A DNA stretch of 64,000 bases from Massilia sp. UMI-21 (GTDB lineage Bacteria > Pseudomonadota > Gammaproteobacteria > Burkholderiales > Burkholderiaceae_D): the NCBI GenBank assembly GCA_015277795.1, contig CP063848.1, positions 3,720,001-3,784,000 on the forward strand, in the 5' to 3' direction. Position 1 is the stretch's first letter, and the number at the start of each line of letters is the position of its first letter. Under the pieces are notes generated by a model. It searched no databases and had not been told where the DNA came from. It worked only from the letters and a program-made list of their open reading frames with translations. Shown piece by piece: positions 1 through 8,769 of the stretch. The position numbers and the translations under genes are program-made.

Positions 1-160
1 AACCGCCTTCCGCTTCTGGCGTTTCCGCCACGTGAGCACGGTCGAGCGCATCATCGGCTTCAAGACCGGCACCGGCGGCACCGCCGGCGTCAGCTACCTG
101 CGCAAGATGCTCGACGTGGTGCTGTTCCCGGAACTGTTCGCGCTGCGCACCGCGCTGTGA
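1..160 (+). CDS. kynA: Tryptophan 2,3-dioxygenase, C-terminal end (partial)
   Basis: Only the last 53 codons lie in the window; the gene enters from the left edge and ends at TGA 158-160. The visible residues include [19 protein letters not shown] followed by [20 protein letters not shown], which I recognise as the conserved tail of heme-dependent tryptophan 2,3-dioxygenase. This enzyme opens the tryptophan ring to N-formylkynurenine in the cytosol, the first step of the kynurenine pathway. The heme-binding and most catalytic residues are outside the window, so the call rests on the tail alone. Confidence 0.9.
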   Translation, partial: TAFRFWRFRHVSTVERIIGFKTGTGGTAGVSYLRKMLDVVLFPELFALRTAL

Positions 161-213
161 TTGTCGCCCGCCGGGCGGTACATGATCGCTTGTTTGCTTA
201 ATAATAAGAAAAC

Positions 214-1353
214 ATGCCGACTTCGCCGCCTGCCCTCGGGCAGCCGTTTTCCCTCTACCTCGACTTGACCCGGCTGCTGGCCGCGCTGCTGGTCGTGGCA
301 TCCCATTTCGAATTCTTCGGCGCCATCCCGAGGGGTGCGTGGGGTCCGTGGACCCACATGGGACGCGAAGCGGTGATCGTGTTCTTCGTGCTGTCCGGCT
401 ACGTGATCGCCGCCACCACCGACCGGCAGCGCCTGTCGGGGCGCGCGTACGCGGCGGCGCGCCTGTCGCGCGTGTATTCGGTCGCGCTGCCGGTCCTGCT
501 GCTGGCGCTGGCCAGCGCCCTGGCGGTGCGCGCCTTCACCGACATCGCCCCGCCGCGCGCCTACATGCTCGACAAGGCCTACCTGTACCTGCTCTTGCAC
601 CTGCTGTTCCTGGGGCAGCACTGGACCCTGGCCGAAGTACCGTCCTACCTGGTGCCCTACTGGTCGCTCGGCTACGAGGCCTGGTATTACCTGCTGTTCG
701 GACTGGCCTGCTACCTGCGCGGCGCGCGCCGCGCCGTGCTGGTGGCGCTGACGCTGGCCCTGATGGGCTACAAGCTGTGGCTGTTGCTGCCGGTATGGCT
801 GGCCGGGGCGTGGCTGAGCCGCGGCGATCGGGGGCCCCGCCTGGGCCAGGGCGTGGCGCGCGGCGGCTGGCTGGCGACCCTGCTGCTGTTCGGCGCCTGG
901 GTCGCGCTCGACCTCGAAGCGCCCCTGCGCGCCGCCGGCATCGCCTGCTGGCCCTTCCCGTCCCTGCCGCTGGGCAGTGCCGATCGCTTCCTGGGCGACT
1001 ACCTGGTGGGCGCGATCGTGCTGGCCAATTTCGCCTGCGCGCGCGACGCCGGCTTCACGGCGCTGCTGCGCATCGCGCCGGCCGTGCGGCTGCTGGCCTC
1101 GTACACCTTCACGCTCTACCTGTCGCACGCGCTCGTGATCCGGCTGTGGCTGACGTTCTATCCGCACCAGCGCACGGCCGGCGCCGACCTGCTGGCGCTG
1201 GCCACCCTGATCGGCGCGACCACCTTCGCGCTGGGCGCCGTGACCGAACGCCGGCGCCACGTGGCGCGCGCCCTGTTCGCACGCTTGCTGGCCCCGCGCC
1301 GCCGGCCGGCCGATGCCGCGGCGCTGGCGCCGAGCGACCGCTCCGCTGCCTGA
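214..1353 (+). CDS. Acyltransferase 3 family integral membrane protein
   Basis: A 379-residue protein with about ten hydrophobic segments. The first, LDLTRLLAALLVVASHFEFFG, has the LDxxRxxA...H pattern of the acyltransferase-3 (OafA/YrhL, PF01757) family, and REAVIVFFVLSGYVIA matches the second conserved block with its FFVLSG signature. These proteins move acetyl or other acyl groups onto surface sugars or lipids across the inner membrane. Length is normal for a family member without the extra C-terminal SGNH domain. Nothing nearby points to a polysaccharide or LPS cluster, so the acceptor cannot be named. The ATG follows kynA by 53 bp on the same strand. Confidence 0.85.
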   Translation: MPTSPPALGQPFSLYLDLTRLLAALLVVASHFEFFGAIPRGAWGPWTHMGREAVIVFFVLSGYVIAATTDRQRLSGRAYAAARLSRVYSVALPVLLLALASALAVRAFTDIAPPRAYMLDKAYLYLLLHLLFLGQHWTLAEVPSYLVPYWSLGYEAWYYLLFGLACYLRGARRAVLVALTLALMGYKLWLLLPVWLAGAWLSRGDRGPRLGQGVARGGWLATLLLFGAWVALDLEAPLRAAGIACWPFPSLPLGSADRFLGDYLVGAIVLANFACARDAGFTALLRIAPAVRLLASYTFTLYLSHALVIRLWLTFYPHQRTAGADLLALATLIGATTFALGAVTERRRHVARALFARLLAPRRRPADAAALAPSDRSAA

Positions 1354-1372
1354 ACGCGCGCCGCTTTCGACG

Positions 1373-1378
1373 TACAAT
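1373..1378 (+). promoter_or_regulatory. Candidate -10 element before the RBBP9-type hydrolase
   Basis: TACAAT lies 34 bp before the ATG at 1412, and a strong ribosome binding site (GGAGG, 1402-1406) follows. No convincing -35 box is visible, so this is a moderate call. Confidence 0.35.
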
Positions 1379-1411
1379 CGGCCTTGATCTTTATTTAACG
1401 GCGGAGGCGAG

Positions 1412-1963
1412 ATGAAGTGCGACGTACTGATCCTGGCAGGCCTGTGGAATTCCGGACCCGGGCACTGGCAAAGCCAATGGCAGGAGCGCTATCCGGCCTG
1501 GACCAAGGCCGGGCACCGCGACTGGAACTGCCCGGCACGCGACGAGTGGGTGGCCGAACTGGACGCCGCGATCGCCACTTGCCGCGGCGCGCCGATCCTG
1601 GTCGCGCACAGCCTCGGCTGCATGCTGGTGGCGCACTGGGCCGCCAGCCGTTCGCCGCTGAAAGTGGCCGGCGCCTTCCTGGTGGCGCCGAGCGACGTCG
1701 AGGCGCCCAGCTATCCGGTGCCGGCGGGCGGCTTCGCCCCGATCCCGCTCGCGCCCCTGCCCTTCCCGAGCCTGGTCCTGGCCAGCAGCGACGACCCTTA
1801 CGTGTCGCCGGAGCGCGCCGCCGCCTTCGCCGGAGCCTGGGGCAGCCGGCTGGTGGACATCGGCGCGGCCGGCCACGTCAACGCGGACTCGGGGCACGGC
1901 CCCTGGCCCGAGGGCGAGCGCCTGCTGCGCGAATTCTGCGGCCAGATCGGGCATCCGGCGTGA
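1412..1963 (+). CDS. RBBP9/YdeN-type alpha/beta hydrolase
   Basis: A 183-residue small serine hydrolase. The strand-loop start LILAGLWNSGPGHWQSQW is typical of the RBBP9/YdeN family (PF06821). The nucleophile elbow is AHSLGC with Ser67, the acid is in SSDDPYV (Asp127 or Asp128), and the histidine is in GHVNADSGHGPWP (His155). The substrate of bacterial members is mostly unknown; esterase or aminopeptidase-like activity is the usual description. No signal peptide is seen, so it is cytosolic. The start is fixed by a good GGAGG site upstream. Confidence 0.88.
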   Translation: MKCDVLILAGLWNSGPGHWQSQWQERYPAWTKAGHRDWNCPARDEWVAELDAAIATCRGAPILVAHSLGCMLVAHWAASRSPLKVAGAFLVAPSDVEAPSYPVPAGGFAPIPLAPLPFPSLVLASSDDPYVSPERAAAFAGAWGSRLVDIGAAGHVNADSGHGPWPEGERLLREFCGQIGHPA

Positions 1964-2022
1964 CGGTGCTGGAAACGGCGCCTGCGCCCCCGGACAATGC
2001 GGAACGACGAACCACGAACGGC

Positions 2023-2421
2023 ATGAAGACCTACCACGGCAGCTGCCACTGCGGCAGCGTCCGATTCGAAGCGGACATCGACCTCGGGGCCGGCACCATC
2101 AAGTGCAACTGCAGCATCTGCAGCAAGATGCGCTTCTGGGCGGCGCAGGTGCCCTCGCCTTCGTTCCGGCTGCTGGCCGGCGCCGATGCGCTGCGCGAAT
2201 ACCGCTTTCACACCCGGCAGGATGCGCATTATTTTTGCGGGCAGTGCGGCATCAACACCTTCTCGACCGGCGCCTCGCCGGCGCTGGGGCCCTTCCATGC
2301 GGTCGTGCTGGCCAGCCTGGACGACCTGCCGGTGGAGGCGCTGCTGGCCGCGCCGGTGCGCTACCTCGACGGGCGCAACGACAACTGGGTGACGCCTCCG
2401 GCGGAAACCCGGCAGCTTTGA
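2023..2421 (+). CDS. GFA/CENP-V family zinc-binding protein
   Basis: A 132-residue protein of the glutathione-dependent formaldehyde-activating enzyme (GFA, PF04828) fold. The zinc ligands are all present: Cys8 and Cys10 in SCHCGSVRF, Cys28, Cys30 and Cys33 in KCNCSICSK, and Cys72 and Cys75 in YFCGQCG. Family members bind structural and catalytic zinc, and most are of unknown function; a role in glutathione-adduct chemistry is only inference. The open frame extends further upstream, but the conserved start MKTYHGSCHCG fixes the ATG at 2023, 59 bp after the hydrolase. Confidence 0.88.
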   Translation: MKTYHGSCHCGSVRFEADIDLGAGTIKCNCSICSKMRFWAAQVPSPSFRLLAGADALREYRFHTRQDAHYFCGQCGINTFSTGASPALGPFHAVVLASLDDLPVEALLAAPVRYLDGRNDNWVTPPAETRQL

Positions 2422-2429
2422 CCGACACC

Positions 2430-2607
2430 GTAGGGTGGGCGGCTCCACCCTGAGATGCGATCATCCCGCAGCGCCGGCGCCGCCCACGCGTTCGACGCAG
2501 GCTTGCATCCCACGGACCTGCGAGCGTCGTGCAAGCGCCTGTTGAACGCGTGGGCGGCAACAAGGCCGCGGTCGACGCGCGCGTTGCGGTGGAGCCGCCC
2601 ACCCTAC
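2430..2607. repeat. Palindromic intergenic repeat, copy 1
   Basis: The left end GTAGGGTGGGCGGCTCCACC (2430-2449) is matched by its exact reverse complement at 2588-2607. Inside are CGCCCACGCGTTCGAC and the near-complement GTTGAACGCGTGGGCGGC. A shorter relative with the same outer and inner motifs occurs at 26945-27045. The layout (terminal inverted repeats, no coding capacity, intergenic, more than one copy) suggests a REP-like or miniature mobile element of the host genome. Confidence 0.75.
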
Positions 2608-2609
2608 GC

Positions 2610-2636
2610 AAAAAAAAACGGGGCGCGTGGCCCCGG
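2610..2636 (-). terminator. Rho-independent terminator of htpG
   Basis: Read on the reverse strand, a GC-rich hairpin with stem GGGGC/GCCCC is followed by a run of about nine T. It lies just past the htpG stop codon. Confidence 0.75.
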
Positions 2637-2664
2637 TTCGATGTACGGCTGACGACCGGCGTGA

Positions 2665-4584
2665 TTACTTCGCCGTCGCCAGCAGCATCTCGTTCAGGCG
2701 CTTGACGAAACTGGCCGGATCCTTCAGGCTGCCGCCCTCGGCCAGCATGGCCTGGTCGAACAGGATGTGCGACCAGTCGGCGAAGCGCTCGCCGCTCGCG
2801 TCTTCGTACTTCAGGCGCGTCACCAGCGGGTGGTTCGGGTTGATCTCGAGGATCGGCTTCGATTCCGGCGCGTCCTGGCCGGCCGCCTTCAGCATGCGCA
2901 GCAGGTTACCCGACAGCTCGTTCTCGTCGGCGACCAGGCAAGCCGGCGAATCGGTCAGGCGGAAGGTCACGCGCACGTCCTTGGCCTTGTCGCCCAGCGC
3001 ACCCTTCATCTTCTCGACCAGTTCCTTGTAGCCGGACTCGAGCTCCGCGTGCTGCTGCTTCTCGGCCTCGTCCTCGAGCGCGCCCAGGTCCAGGCCGCCC
3101 TTGGCGACCGACACCAGTTCCTTGCCCTCGAACTCGCTCAGGAAGGACAGCATCCACTCGTCGACGCGGTCCGTCATCAAGAGGACTTCGACGCCCTTCT
3201 TGCGGAAGATCTCCAGGTGCGGGCTGTTCTTCGCGGCGCTGTAGTTGTCGGCGGTGACGTAATAAATCTTGTCCTGGCCTTCCTTCATGCGCCCGATGTA
3301 GTCGGCGAACGACACGTTCTGCTCGTCCGAGTCGCCGGTGGTCGAGGCAAAGCGCAGCAGCTTGGCGATGCGGTCCTTGTTGGTCGCGTCCTCGCCGATG
3401 CCTTCCTTCAGGACCTGGCCGAACTCCTTCCAGAAGGTGGCGTACTTGTCCTTGCCGGCCTGCTCTTCCGCATTCGCCATCTCTTCGAGCATGCCCAGCA
3501 CGCGCTTGGTCGAGCCTTCGCGGATCACCTTCACGTCGCGCGACTCCTGCAGGATCTCGCGCGAGACGTTCAGCGGCAGGTCCGCGGAATCGATCACGCC
3601 CTTGATGAAGCGCAGGTAGGTCGGCATCAGCTGCTCGGCGTCGTCCATGATGAACACGCGCTTGACGTACAGCTTGATGCCGGCGCGCTTGTTGCGGTCC
3701 CACAGGTCGAACGGGGCATGCGCCGGCACGAACAGCAGCTGGGTGTACTCGCTGCGGCCTTCCACCCGGTTGTGGGTATGGGCCAGCGGGTCCTGGAAGT
3801 CGTGCGAGACATGCTTGTAGAACTCGTTGTACTGCTCCTCGGTAATGTCCGATTTGCTGCGCGCCCACAGCGCGCTGGCCTGGTTGACGGTTTCGACCTC
3901 GTCCTTCAGGACCGTTTCCTTCTTTTCCTCGTCCCACTCTTCCTTGCGCATCACGATCGGCAGCGAGATGTGGTCCGAGTACTTGCGGATGATCGACTTC
4001 AGCTTCCAGCTGGAGAGCAGCTCTTCCTCGCCGGCGCGCAGGTGCAGGATCACCTCGGTGCCGCGCCCCGGCTTCTCGATCTGCTCGATGCTGTAGTCGC
4101 CTTCGCCGGTCGACTCCCAGCGCACGCCTTCGGAAGCGAAGGCGCCGGCGCGGCGGGTGTTCACGATGACGCGGTCGGCCACGATGAAGGCCGAGTAGAA
4201 GCCGACGCCGAACTGGCCGATCAGGGCGGCATCCTGCTGCTGGTCGCCCGACAGCTTGCTGAAGAATTCCTTGGTGCCCGACTTGGCGATGGTGCCCAGG
4301 TGCGAGATGACCTCGTCGCGGCTCATGCCGATGCCGTTGTCGGCAATCGTGATGGTGCGCGCATCCTTGTCGAAGCTGACCTGGATCTTCAGTTCATGGT
4401 CGTTGCCGTACAAGGCGTCGTTGTTGATCGCCTCGAAGCGCAGCTTGTCGGCCGCGTCGGACGCGTTCGAGATCAGTTCGCGCAGGAAGATCTCCTTGTT
4501 CGAGTACAAGGAGTGGATCATGAGCTGCAACAGCTGTTTTACTTCTGCCTGGAAGCCAAGGGTTTCTTTTTCGGCGACTGCCAT
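2665..4584 (-). CDS. htpG: Chaperone protein HtpG (bacterial Hsp90)
   Basis: A 639-residue cytosolic ATP-dependent chaperone. The N-terminal GHKL ATPase motifs are visible: [27 protein letters not shown] and [17 protein letters not shown]. The middle domain and the C-terminal dimerisation domain follow at full family length. The start [19 protein letters not shown] is the conserved one. The gene is monocistronic, with its own terminator downstream. HtpG remodels client proteins with DnaK under heat stress; I do not see a clear heat-shock promoter in the short upstream gap. Confidence 0.97.
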   Translation of the reverse strand: MAVAEKETLGFQAEVKQLLQLMIHSLYSNKEIFLRELISNASDAADKLRFEAINNDALYGNDHELKIQVSFDKDARTITIADNGIGMSRDEVISHLGTIAKSGTKEFFSKLSGDQQQDAALIGQFGVGFYSAFIVADRVIVNTRRAGAFASEGVRWESTGEGDYSIEQIEKPGRGTEVILHLRAGEEELLSSWKLKSIIRKYSDHISLPIVMRKEEWDEEKKETVLKDEVETVNQASALWARSKSDITEEQYNEFYKHVSHDFQDPLAHTHNRVEGRSEYTQLLFVPAHAPFDLWDRNKRAGIKLYVKRVFIMDDAEQLMPTYLRFIKGVIDSADLPLNVSREILQESRDVKVIREGSTKRVLGMLEEMANAEEQAGKDKYATFWKEFGQVLKEGIGEDATNKDRIAKLLRFASTTGDSDEQNVSFADYIGRMKEGQDKIYYVTADNYSAAKNSPHLEIFRKKGVEVLLMTDRVDEWMLSFLSEFEGKELVSVAKGGLDLGALEDEAEKQQHAELESGYKELVEKMKGALGDKAKDVRVTFRLTDSPACLVADENELSGNLLRMLKAAGQDAPESKPILEINPNHPLVTRLKYEDASGERFADWSHILFDQAMLAEGGSLKDPASFVKRLNEMLLATAK

Positions 4585-4737
4585 ATTATTTCCTCATGGG
4601 TGGTTCTGGTTGTAGACTGATGCGATATTGGGATGGCAAGGCAGTATTCAAGGGGTCTTTTCATCAGGAAATTTTCTTTCATTCGGGGCGTCAAAATGAA
4701 ATATTGTTTCACTCACAAGCCGGGAGCCATCGCCACG

Positions 4738-5289
4738 ATGCGCTGGCGCTCGCTTGCCTCGTACCTTGCATTGGCTTGCGCGACCCTGGGCGCCGTGCCG
4801 GCGCTCAGCGCCGCCGAACCCGCGCCGGGCGTGGTGCAGGCCAGCGAGGTAGCGCCGGGCATCGCGGTGGCCGGACAACTGCGCGAAGCCGACCTGCCCC
4901 TGCTGAAGGCGCAAGGCTACACGCGCATCATCAGCCTGCGTCCCGACGGCGAAGGCCCCGGCCAGCCCTCCTCCGCCGCCATGGCGTCGGCGGCGCAGGC
5001 GCAGGACTTGCGGTTTTCGTATATCCCGGTGCGGCCCGGCAAGATTCCGGACGAGGCCGTCGAGGCGCTGCGCACCGCGCTGGCCGGCGGTTCGCAACGC
5101 GTGCTGATTTATTGCCGCAGCGGCAGCCGCGCCGCGCGCACCTGGGGACTGGCCGAAGCCTCGCGTCCGGGCGGACGGGACGCGACCACGATCCTGGCGG
5201 CGATCCGGGCGGCAGGCCAGTCGGCCGACGACCTGGGCGAGGCGCTGAGCCGGCGGATCGCGGGCCGCGGCGACGGCATCGCGCAGTAG
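4738..5289 (+). CDS. Exported CRSGSR-loop phosphatase/sulfurtransferase-like protein (TIGR01244 type)
   Basis: About 183 residues. The start MRWRSLASYLALACATLGAVPALSA is a clear signal peptide with cleavage before AEPAP, so the protein is probably periplasmic. The mature part has GVVQASEVAPGIAVAGQLREADLPLL and IISLRPDGEGP, then the catalytic loop YCRSGSRAARTWGLA. This CRSGSR loop and the GQL...IISLRPD region match the TIGR01244/DUF442 family (dual-specificity-phosphatase fold, related to the Blh sulfur enzymes). The substrate is unknown. An in-frame ATG at 4696 and an earlier one at 4633 are open; 4738 is preferred because of the signal peptide and the GGGAG site before it. Confidence 0.75.
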   Translation: MRWRSLASYLALACATLGAVPALSAAEPAPGVVQASEVAPGIAVAGQLREADLPLLKAQGYTRIISLRPDGEGPGQPSSAAMASAAQAQDLRFSYIPVRPGKIPDEAVEALRTALAGGSQRVLIYCRSGSRAARTWGLAEASRPGGRDATTILAAIRAAGQSADDLGEALSRRIAGRGDGIAQ

Positions 5290-5377
5290 TCGCCGGCGGC
5301 ATGCAAACGAGAACGGTGGGCAGCGCGACTGCCAAGTCGTACAATACCGCTTTCATCCACTGCAACCTGGAAACAGC

Positions 5378-5839
5378 ATGTCCGTCTACGACAAACTCAA
5401 CGAACTGAACATCACCCTGGCCGCGCCGGCCACCCCGGCCGCCGCCTACGTCATGTACGTACAGACCGGCAACCTCGTGTTCCTCTCGGGCCACATCGCG
5501 AAGAACGCCGACGGCTCGCCGAACGCCGGCATCCTGGGCCGCGACAAGACCACCGCGGACGGCCAGGCGGCCGCGCGCTCGGTCGCCATCGACCTGATCG
5601 GCACCCTGCAGGAAGCCGTCGGCGGCGACCTGAACCGCGTCAAGCGCATCGTCAAGGTGATGAGCCTGGTCGCGTCGACCCCGGAATACAACGAGCAGCA
5701 CCTGGTCACCAACGGCTGCTCGGAGCTGATCGGCGAGATCTTCGGCGACGCCGGCAAGCACGCCCGTTCGGCCTTCGGCGTGGCCGCGCTGCCGCGCGGC
5801 ACCTGCGTCGAAATCGAGATGATCGTCGAAGTGGCCTGA
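5378..5839 (+). CDS. RidA/YjgF family protein
   Basis: A 153-residue protein of the RidA/YER057c/UK114 superfamily, in the longer L-PSP-like subgroup (YVMYVQTGNLVFLSGHIAKN ... VEIEMIVEVA). RidA itself hydrolyses reactive 2-aminoacrylate made by PLP enzymes. This subgroup keeps the fold, and its substrate is usually undefined. The C-terminal RGTCVEIEMIVEVA contains the conserved Arg and Glu of the ligand pocket. It lies 164 bp before a PLP-dependent aminotransferase on the same strand, a suggestive but not decisive neighbour. Confidence 0.85.
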   Translation: MSVYDKLNELNITLAAPATPAAAYVMYVQTGNLVFLSGHIAKNADGSPNAGILGRDKTTADGQAAARSVAIDLIGTLQEAVGGDLNRVKRIVKVMSLVASTPEYNEQHLVTNGCSELIGEIFGDAGKHARSAFGVAALPRGTCVEIEMIVEVA

Positions 5840-5956
5840 TCGCCAGAAAACCAGAGAACCAGCGCGTCCGGCATGGCCCCCCCTCGGGGCGGGTCGGGCG
5901 CGAGCGGGCTGGGCCTATCCGGCCCGGCCTTTCCAGGCCGCCTACCCGGCGTGCTT

Positions 5957-5962
5957 TATAAT
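5957..5962 (+). promoter_or_regulatory. Candidate -10 element for the PLP aminotransferase
   Basis: A perfect TATAAT lies 41 bp before the ATG at 6004 in an otherwise GC-rich gap. There is no good -35 box at standard spacing. Confidence 0.45.
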
Positions 5963-6003
5963 GGCCCGGCACCAAGCGTGCGGTCCCTTCCTGTGAGCCC
6001 AGT

Positions 6004-7197
6004 ATGAAAATCGACAATCCAAACCCCATCCAGTGGCAGTTTTCGGAGCGCGCGCAGCAGCTGCAAAGCTCGTTCATCCGCGAGATCCTGAAGATCACCC
6101 AGCGTCCGGAGATCATCTCCTTCGCCGGTGGACTGCCGTCGCCGGCCACCTTCCCGGTCGAACGCATGAAAGAAGCGTACGACAAGGTCCTGAGCGAGAC
6201 CGGCAAGGTCGCGCTGCAATACGGCCCGACCGACGGTTACGGCCCGCTGCGGGAATGGATCGCCAATTCGCTCTCCACCGAAGGCAGCCGCATCCTGCCT
6301 GAACAGATCCTGATGACCTCGGGCTCGCAGCAGGCGCTCGACCTGCTGGGCAAGGTCCTGATCGACGAAGGCAGCCGGGTGCTGGTCGAAACCCCGAGCT
6401 ACCTCGGCGCCCTGCAGGCCTTCTCGGTCTACCGCCCCGAATTCAAGTCGGTCGACACCGACGAACACGGCCTGGTCCCAGGCTCGATCGAAGGCGTGGC
6501 GCAAGGCGCGCGCCTGCTGTACGCGCTGCCGAACTTCCAGAACCCGACCGGCCGTTCGCTGTCGCTGGAACGCCGCCAGGAACTGGTGGAGACCTGCGCC
6601 CGCCTCCAGCTGCCGCTGATCGAGGACGACCCGTACGGCACCCTGTCTTACCGCGGCGAGCCGATGCCGAAGATGGTCGCGATGAACCCGGACGGCGTGA
6701 TCTACATGGGTTCCTTCTCGAAGGTGCTGACCCCGGGCATCCGCCTCGGCTACGTCTGCGCGCCGCTGCCGCTGGTGCGCCGCCTCGAGCTGGCCAAGCA
6801 GGCGGCCGACCTGCACACCGCCCAGCTGACCCAGATGGTGGTGCATGAAGTGGTCAAGGACGGCTTCCTCGACCAGCACATCCCGACCATCCGCAAGCTG
6901 TACGGCGACCAGTGCCAGGTGATGCTGGATGCGATGGCCGAGCACTTCCCTAGCAGCGTCACCTGGACCAGGCCGGAAGGCGGCATGTTCATCTGGGTTA
7001 CCCTGCCGCAAAGCATCGACGCGATGAAACTGCTCGACCAGTCGCTGGCCGCGCGCGTGGCCTTCGTGCCGGGTGCGCCGTTCTACGCCAACGAAGCGCC
7101 CACCAACACCCTGCGCCTGTCCTTCGTGACCGTGCCTCCGGAACGCATCCGCGAAGGCATCGCCATCCTTGGCAAGCTGATCAAGGACATGCTGTAA
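6004..7197 (+). CDS. PLP-dependent aminotransferase, 2-aminoadipate/LysN-ARO8 type
   Basis: A 397-residue class I/II (fold type I) aminotransferase without the N-terminal helix-turn-helix of MocR regulators. Visible motifs: SFAGGLPSPATFPVE near the start, YGPTDGYGPLREWIA, NFQNPTGRSL, IEDDPYGTLSYRGEP, and the PLP-lysine motif SFSKVLTPGIRLGY. This matches the LysN/2-aminoadipate transaminase group, which often acts broadly on aromatic, branched or aminoadipate substrates. The exact substrate cannot be read from the sequence. A -10 box sits close upstream, so it probably has its own promoter. Confidence 0.88.
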   Translation: MKIDNPNPIQWQFSERAQQLQSSFIREILKITQRPEIISFAGGLPSPATFPVERMKEAYDKVLSETGKVALQYGPTDGYGPLREWIANSLSTEGSRILPEQILMTSGSQQALDLLGKVLIDEGSRVLVETPSYLGALQAFSVYRPEFKSVDTDEHGLVPGSIEGVAQGARLLYALPNFQNPTGRSLSLERRQELVETCARLQLPLIEDDPYGTLSYRGEPMPKMVAMNPDGVIYMGSFSKVLTPGIRLGYVCAPLPLVRRLELAKQAADLHTAQLTQMVVHEVVKDGFLDQHIPTIRKLYGDQCQVMLDAMAEHFPSSVTWTRPEGGMFIWVTLPQSIDAMKLLDQSLAARVAFVPGAPFYANEAPTNTLRLSFVTVPPERIREGIAILGKLIKDML

Positions 7198-7383
7198 CTG
7201 TCATACAGCGGAGCCGGAAACCGCCAGTCACGGCTGGCGGACTACCACGAAGGTGGCTGCGCTACAACACCGCTACAATTTTCATGGCAGTTTGTGTTTA
7301 TATGGCAACGATTGTTGCCGCAAACGACGGTGATCGGGGTATGATTTCCGGTAGATAAAATTCCGGTTTACCCCTGCAACCGT

Positions 7384-8751
7384 ATGAACCATTGTGCTTT
7401 CGCGCCTGCGGCGCCCGTACGCCAGGCCGCGATCCTGATCGTCGACGACTCGCCCGCCAGTCTCGGCCTGTTGCAGGACATCTTGCGGGGCCAGGGATAC
7501 CGGACCTTCGTCGCCGCCTCCGGCGAACGTGCGCTCGACCTCGCGCAGCGCGTCCAGCCCGACCTGATCCTGCTCGATGTCATGCTGCCGGGCCTGGACG
7601 GCCTGGAGACCTGCCGCCGCCTGAAGACCAATGCCAGCACCGCCGAGATCCCGGTCATTTTCGTGAGCGCCTGCTCCGATACCGAGGACATCGTCGCCGG
7701 CTTCGACCAGGGCGCCGCCGACTACATCGCCAAGCCGCTGCGCCTGCCGGAAGTCGTCGCGCGGGTACGCGCCCAGCTCAATTTCCGTTCGGCCAACCAA
7801 TCGCACACCCAGCAGGCCAAGCGCTTGCGCATGATCGTCGAAGGCATGGACGAAGGCCTGATGCTGCTCGGCCAGGACGGCCGCATCCAGTATGCCAACC
7901 CGGCCAGCGAGCGCTGCCTGGGCTATAGCGAAACCGAGCTGGCGGGGCGGCCGCTGGCGGCCCTGCTGGCCGAGCCGGCCGCGAACGACTACCTGGCCTA
8001 TTTCGACCGGCGCGACGCCCAGCCGGACGATACCGTCCTCGAACGCTGCCGCGGCACCCGCGAGGTGCTGCTGCACCAGCGCGACGGCAGCCTGCGCGCC
8101 ATGGACCTGAGCCTGTCGCCGATGGCCTCCGGCGAACAGCTCTACGTCGCCCTGCTGCACGACATCACGCACCACAAGCAGTCCGAGACCGCGCTGCAGC
8201 GCGCGGCCCTGGCCGACCCGCTCACCGGGATCGCCAACCGCCGCCAGTTCGACGCCTGCCTCGAGCGCGAATGGCAGCGTGCGATGCGCACCGCCCGTCC
8301 GCTGTCGCTGCTGGTGCTGGACGTCGACCACTTCAAGCTGTACAACGACCTGCTCGGCCATGCCGCCGGCGACCAGTGCCTGCAGGCGGTGGCCAGCACC
8401 CTGCAGGCGCATGCCCTGCGCGCCACCGACCTGGCGGCGCGCTACGGCGGCGAGGAATTCGTGCTGCTGCTGCCCGACACCCCGCACGCCGGCGCGGCCA
8501 AGCTGGCCGAATCGATCCGCGCCGACGTCGAGCGCCTGCGGGTGCCCAACCCGCGTTCGAGCACCTCCGACTTCGTCACCGTCAGCATCGGCGCGGCCAC
8601 CTTCGTGCCGACCCAGTTCGACGACATCCGCTCGCTGTTCCTGACCGCCGACCGCGCCATGTACGAGGCCAAGGCGGCCGGGCGCAACCGGGTGCTGTCG
8701 GTCGAAGGCGGCTACGCCTGGGAAGCCATGCACCGCGCGCTGGCGCGCTGA
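7384..8751 (+). CDS. Response regulator with PAS and GGDEF domains (diguanylate cyclase)
   Basis: 455 residues. An N-terminal receiver (residues 16-130) has the acidic pair Asp21/Asp22, phospho-acceptor Asp65 in LILLDVMLPG and Lys118 in IAKPL. A PAS domain follows (about 148-262: IVEGMDEGLMLLGQDGRIQYANPA). The GGDEF domain (about 275-440) has an intact active site GGEEF at 355-359 and a product-inhibition site RATD at 346-349, five residues upstream. It should make cyclic-di-GMP when phosphorylated and be feedback-inhibited. No cognate kinase is adjacent. The PAS ligand is unknown. Confidence 0.93.
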   Translation: MNHCAFAPAAPVRQAAILIVDDSPASLGLLQDILRGQGYRTFVAASGERALDLAQRVQPDLILLDVMLPGLDGLETCRRLKTNASTAEIPVIFVSACSDTEDIVAGFDQGAADYIAKPLRLPEVVARVRAQLNFRSANQSHTQQAKRLRMIVEGMDEGLMLLGQDGRIQYANPASERCLGYSETELAGRPLAALLAEPAANDYLAYFDRRDAQPDDTVLERCRGTREVLLHQRDGSLRAMDLSLSPMASGEQLYVALLHDITHHKQSETALQRAALADPLTGIANRRQFDACLEREWQRAMRTARPLSLLVLDVDHFKLYNDLLGHAAGDQCLQAVASTLQAHALRATDLAARYGGEEFVLLLPDTPHAGAAKLAESIRADVERLRVPNPRSSTSDFVTVSIGAATFVPTQFDDIRSLFLTADRAMYEAKAAGRNRVLSVEGGYAWEAMHRALAR

Positions 8752-8769
8752 GGCGTCGGCGGGCCGGGA

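Noticed and set aside
94..1377. Reverse-strand frame of 427 codons over the acyltransferase gene
   Set aside because: Gln/Arg/Gly-rich shadow with no recognisable domain; the forward frame has membrane segments and acyltransferase-3 motifs.
2430..2607. CRISPR or tandem repeat
   Set aside because: There is a single inverted pair and no regularly spaced direct repeats or spacers.
7221..7240. Terminator after the PLP aminotransferase
   Set aside because: CCGCCAG/CTGGCGG can pair, but the stem is short and has no T-run after it.
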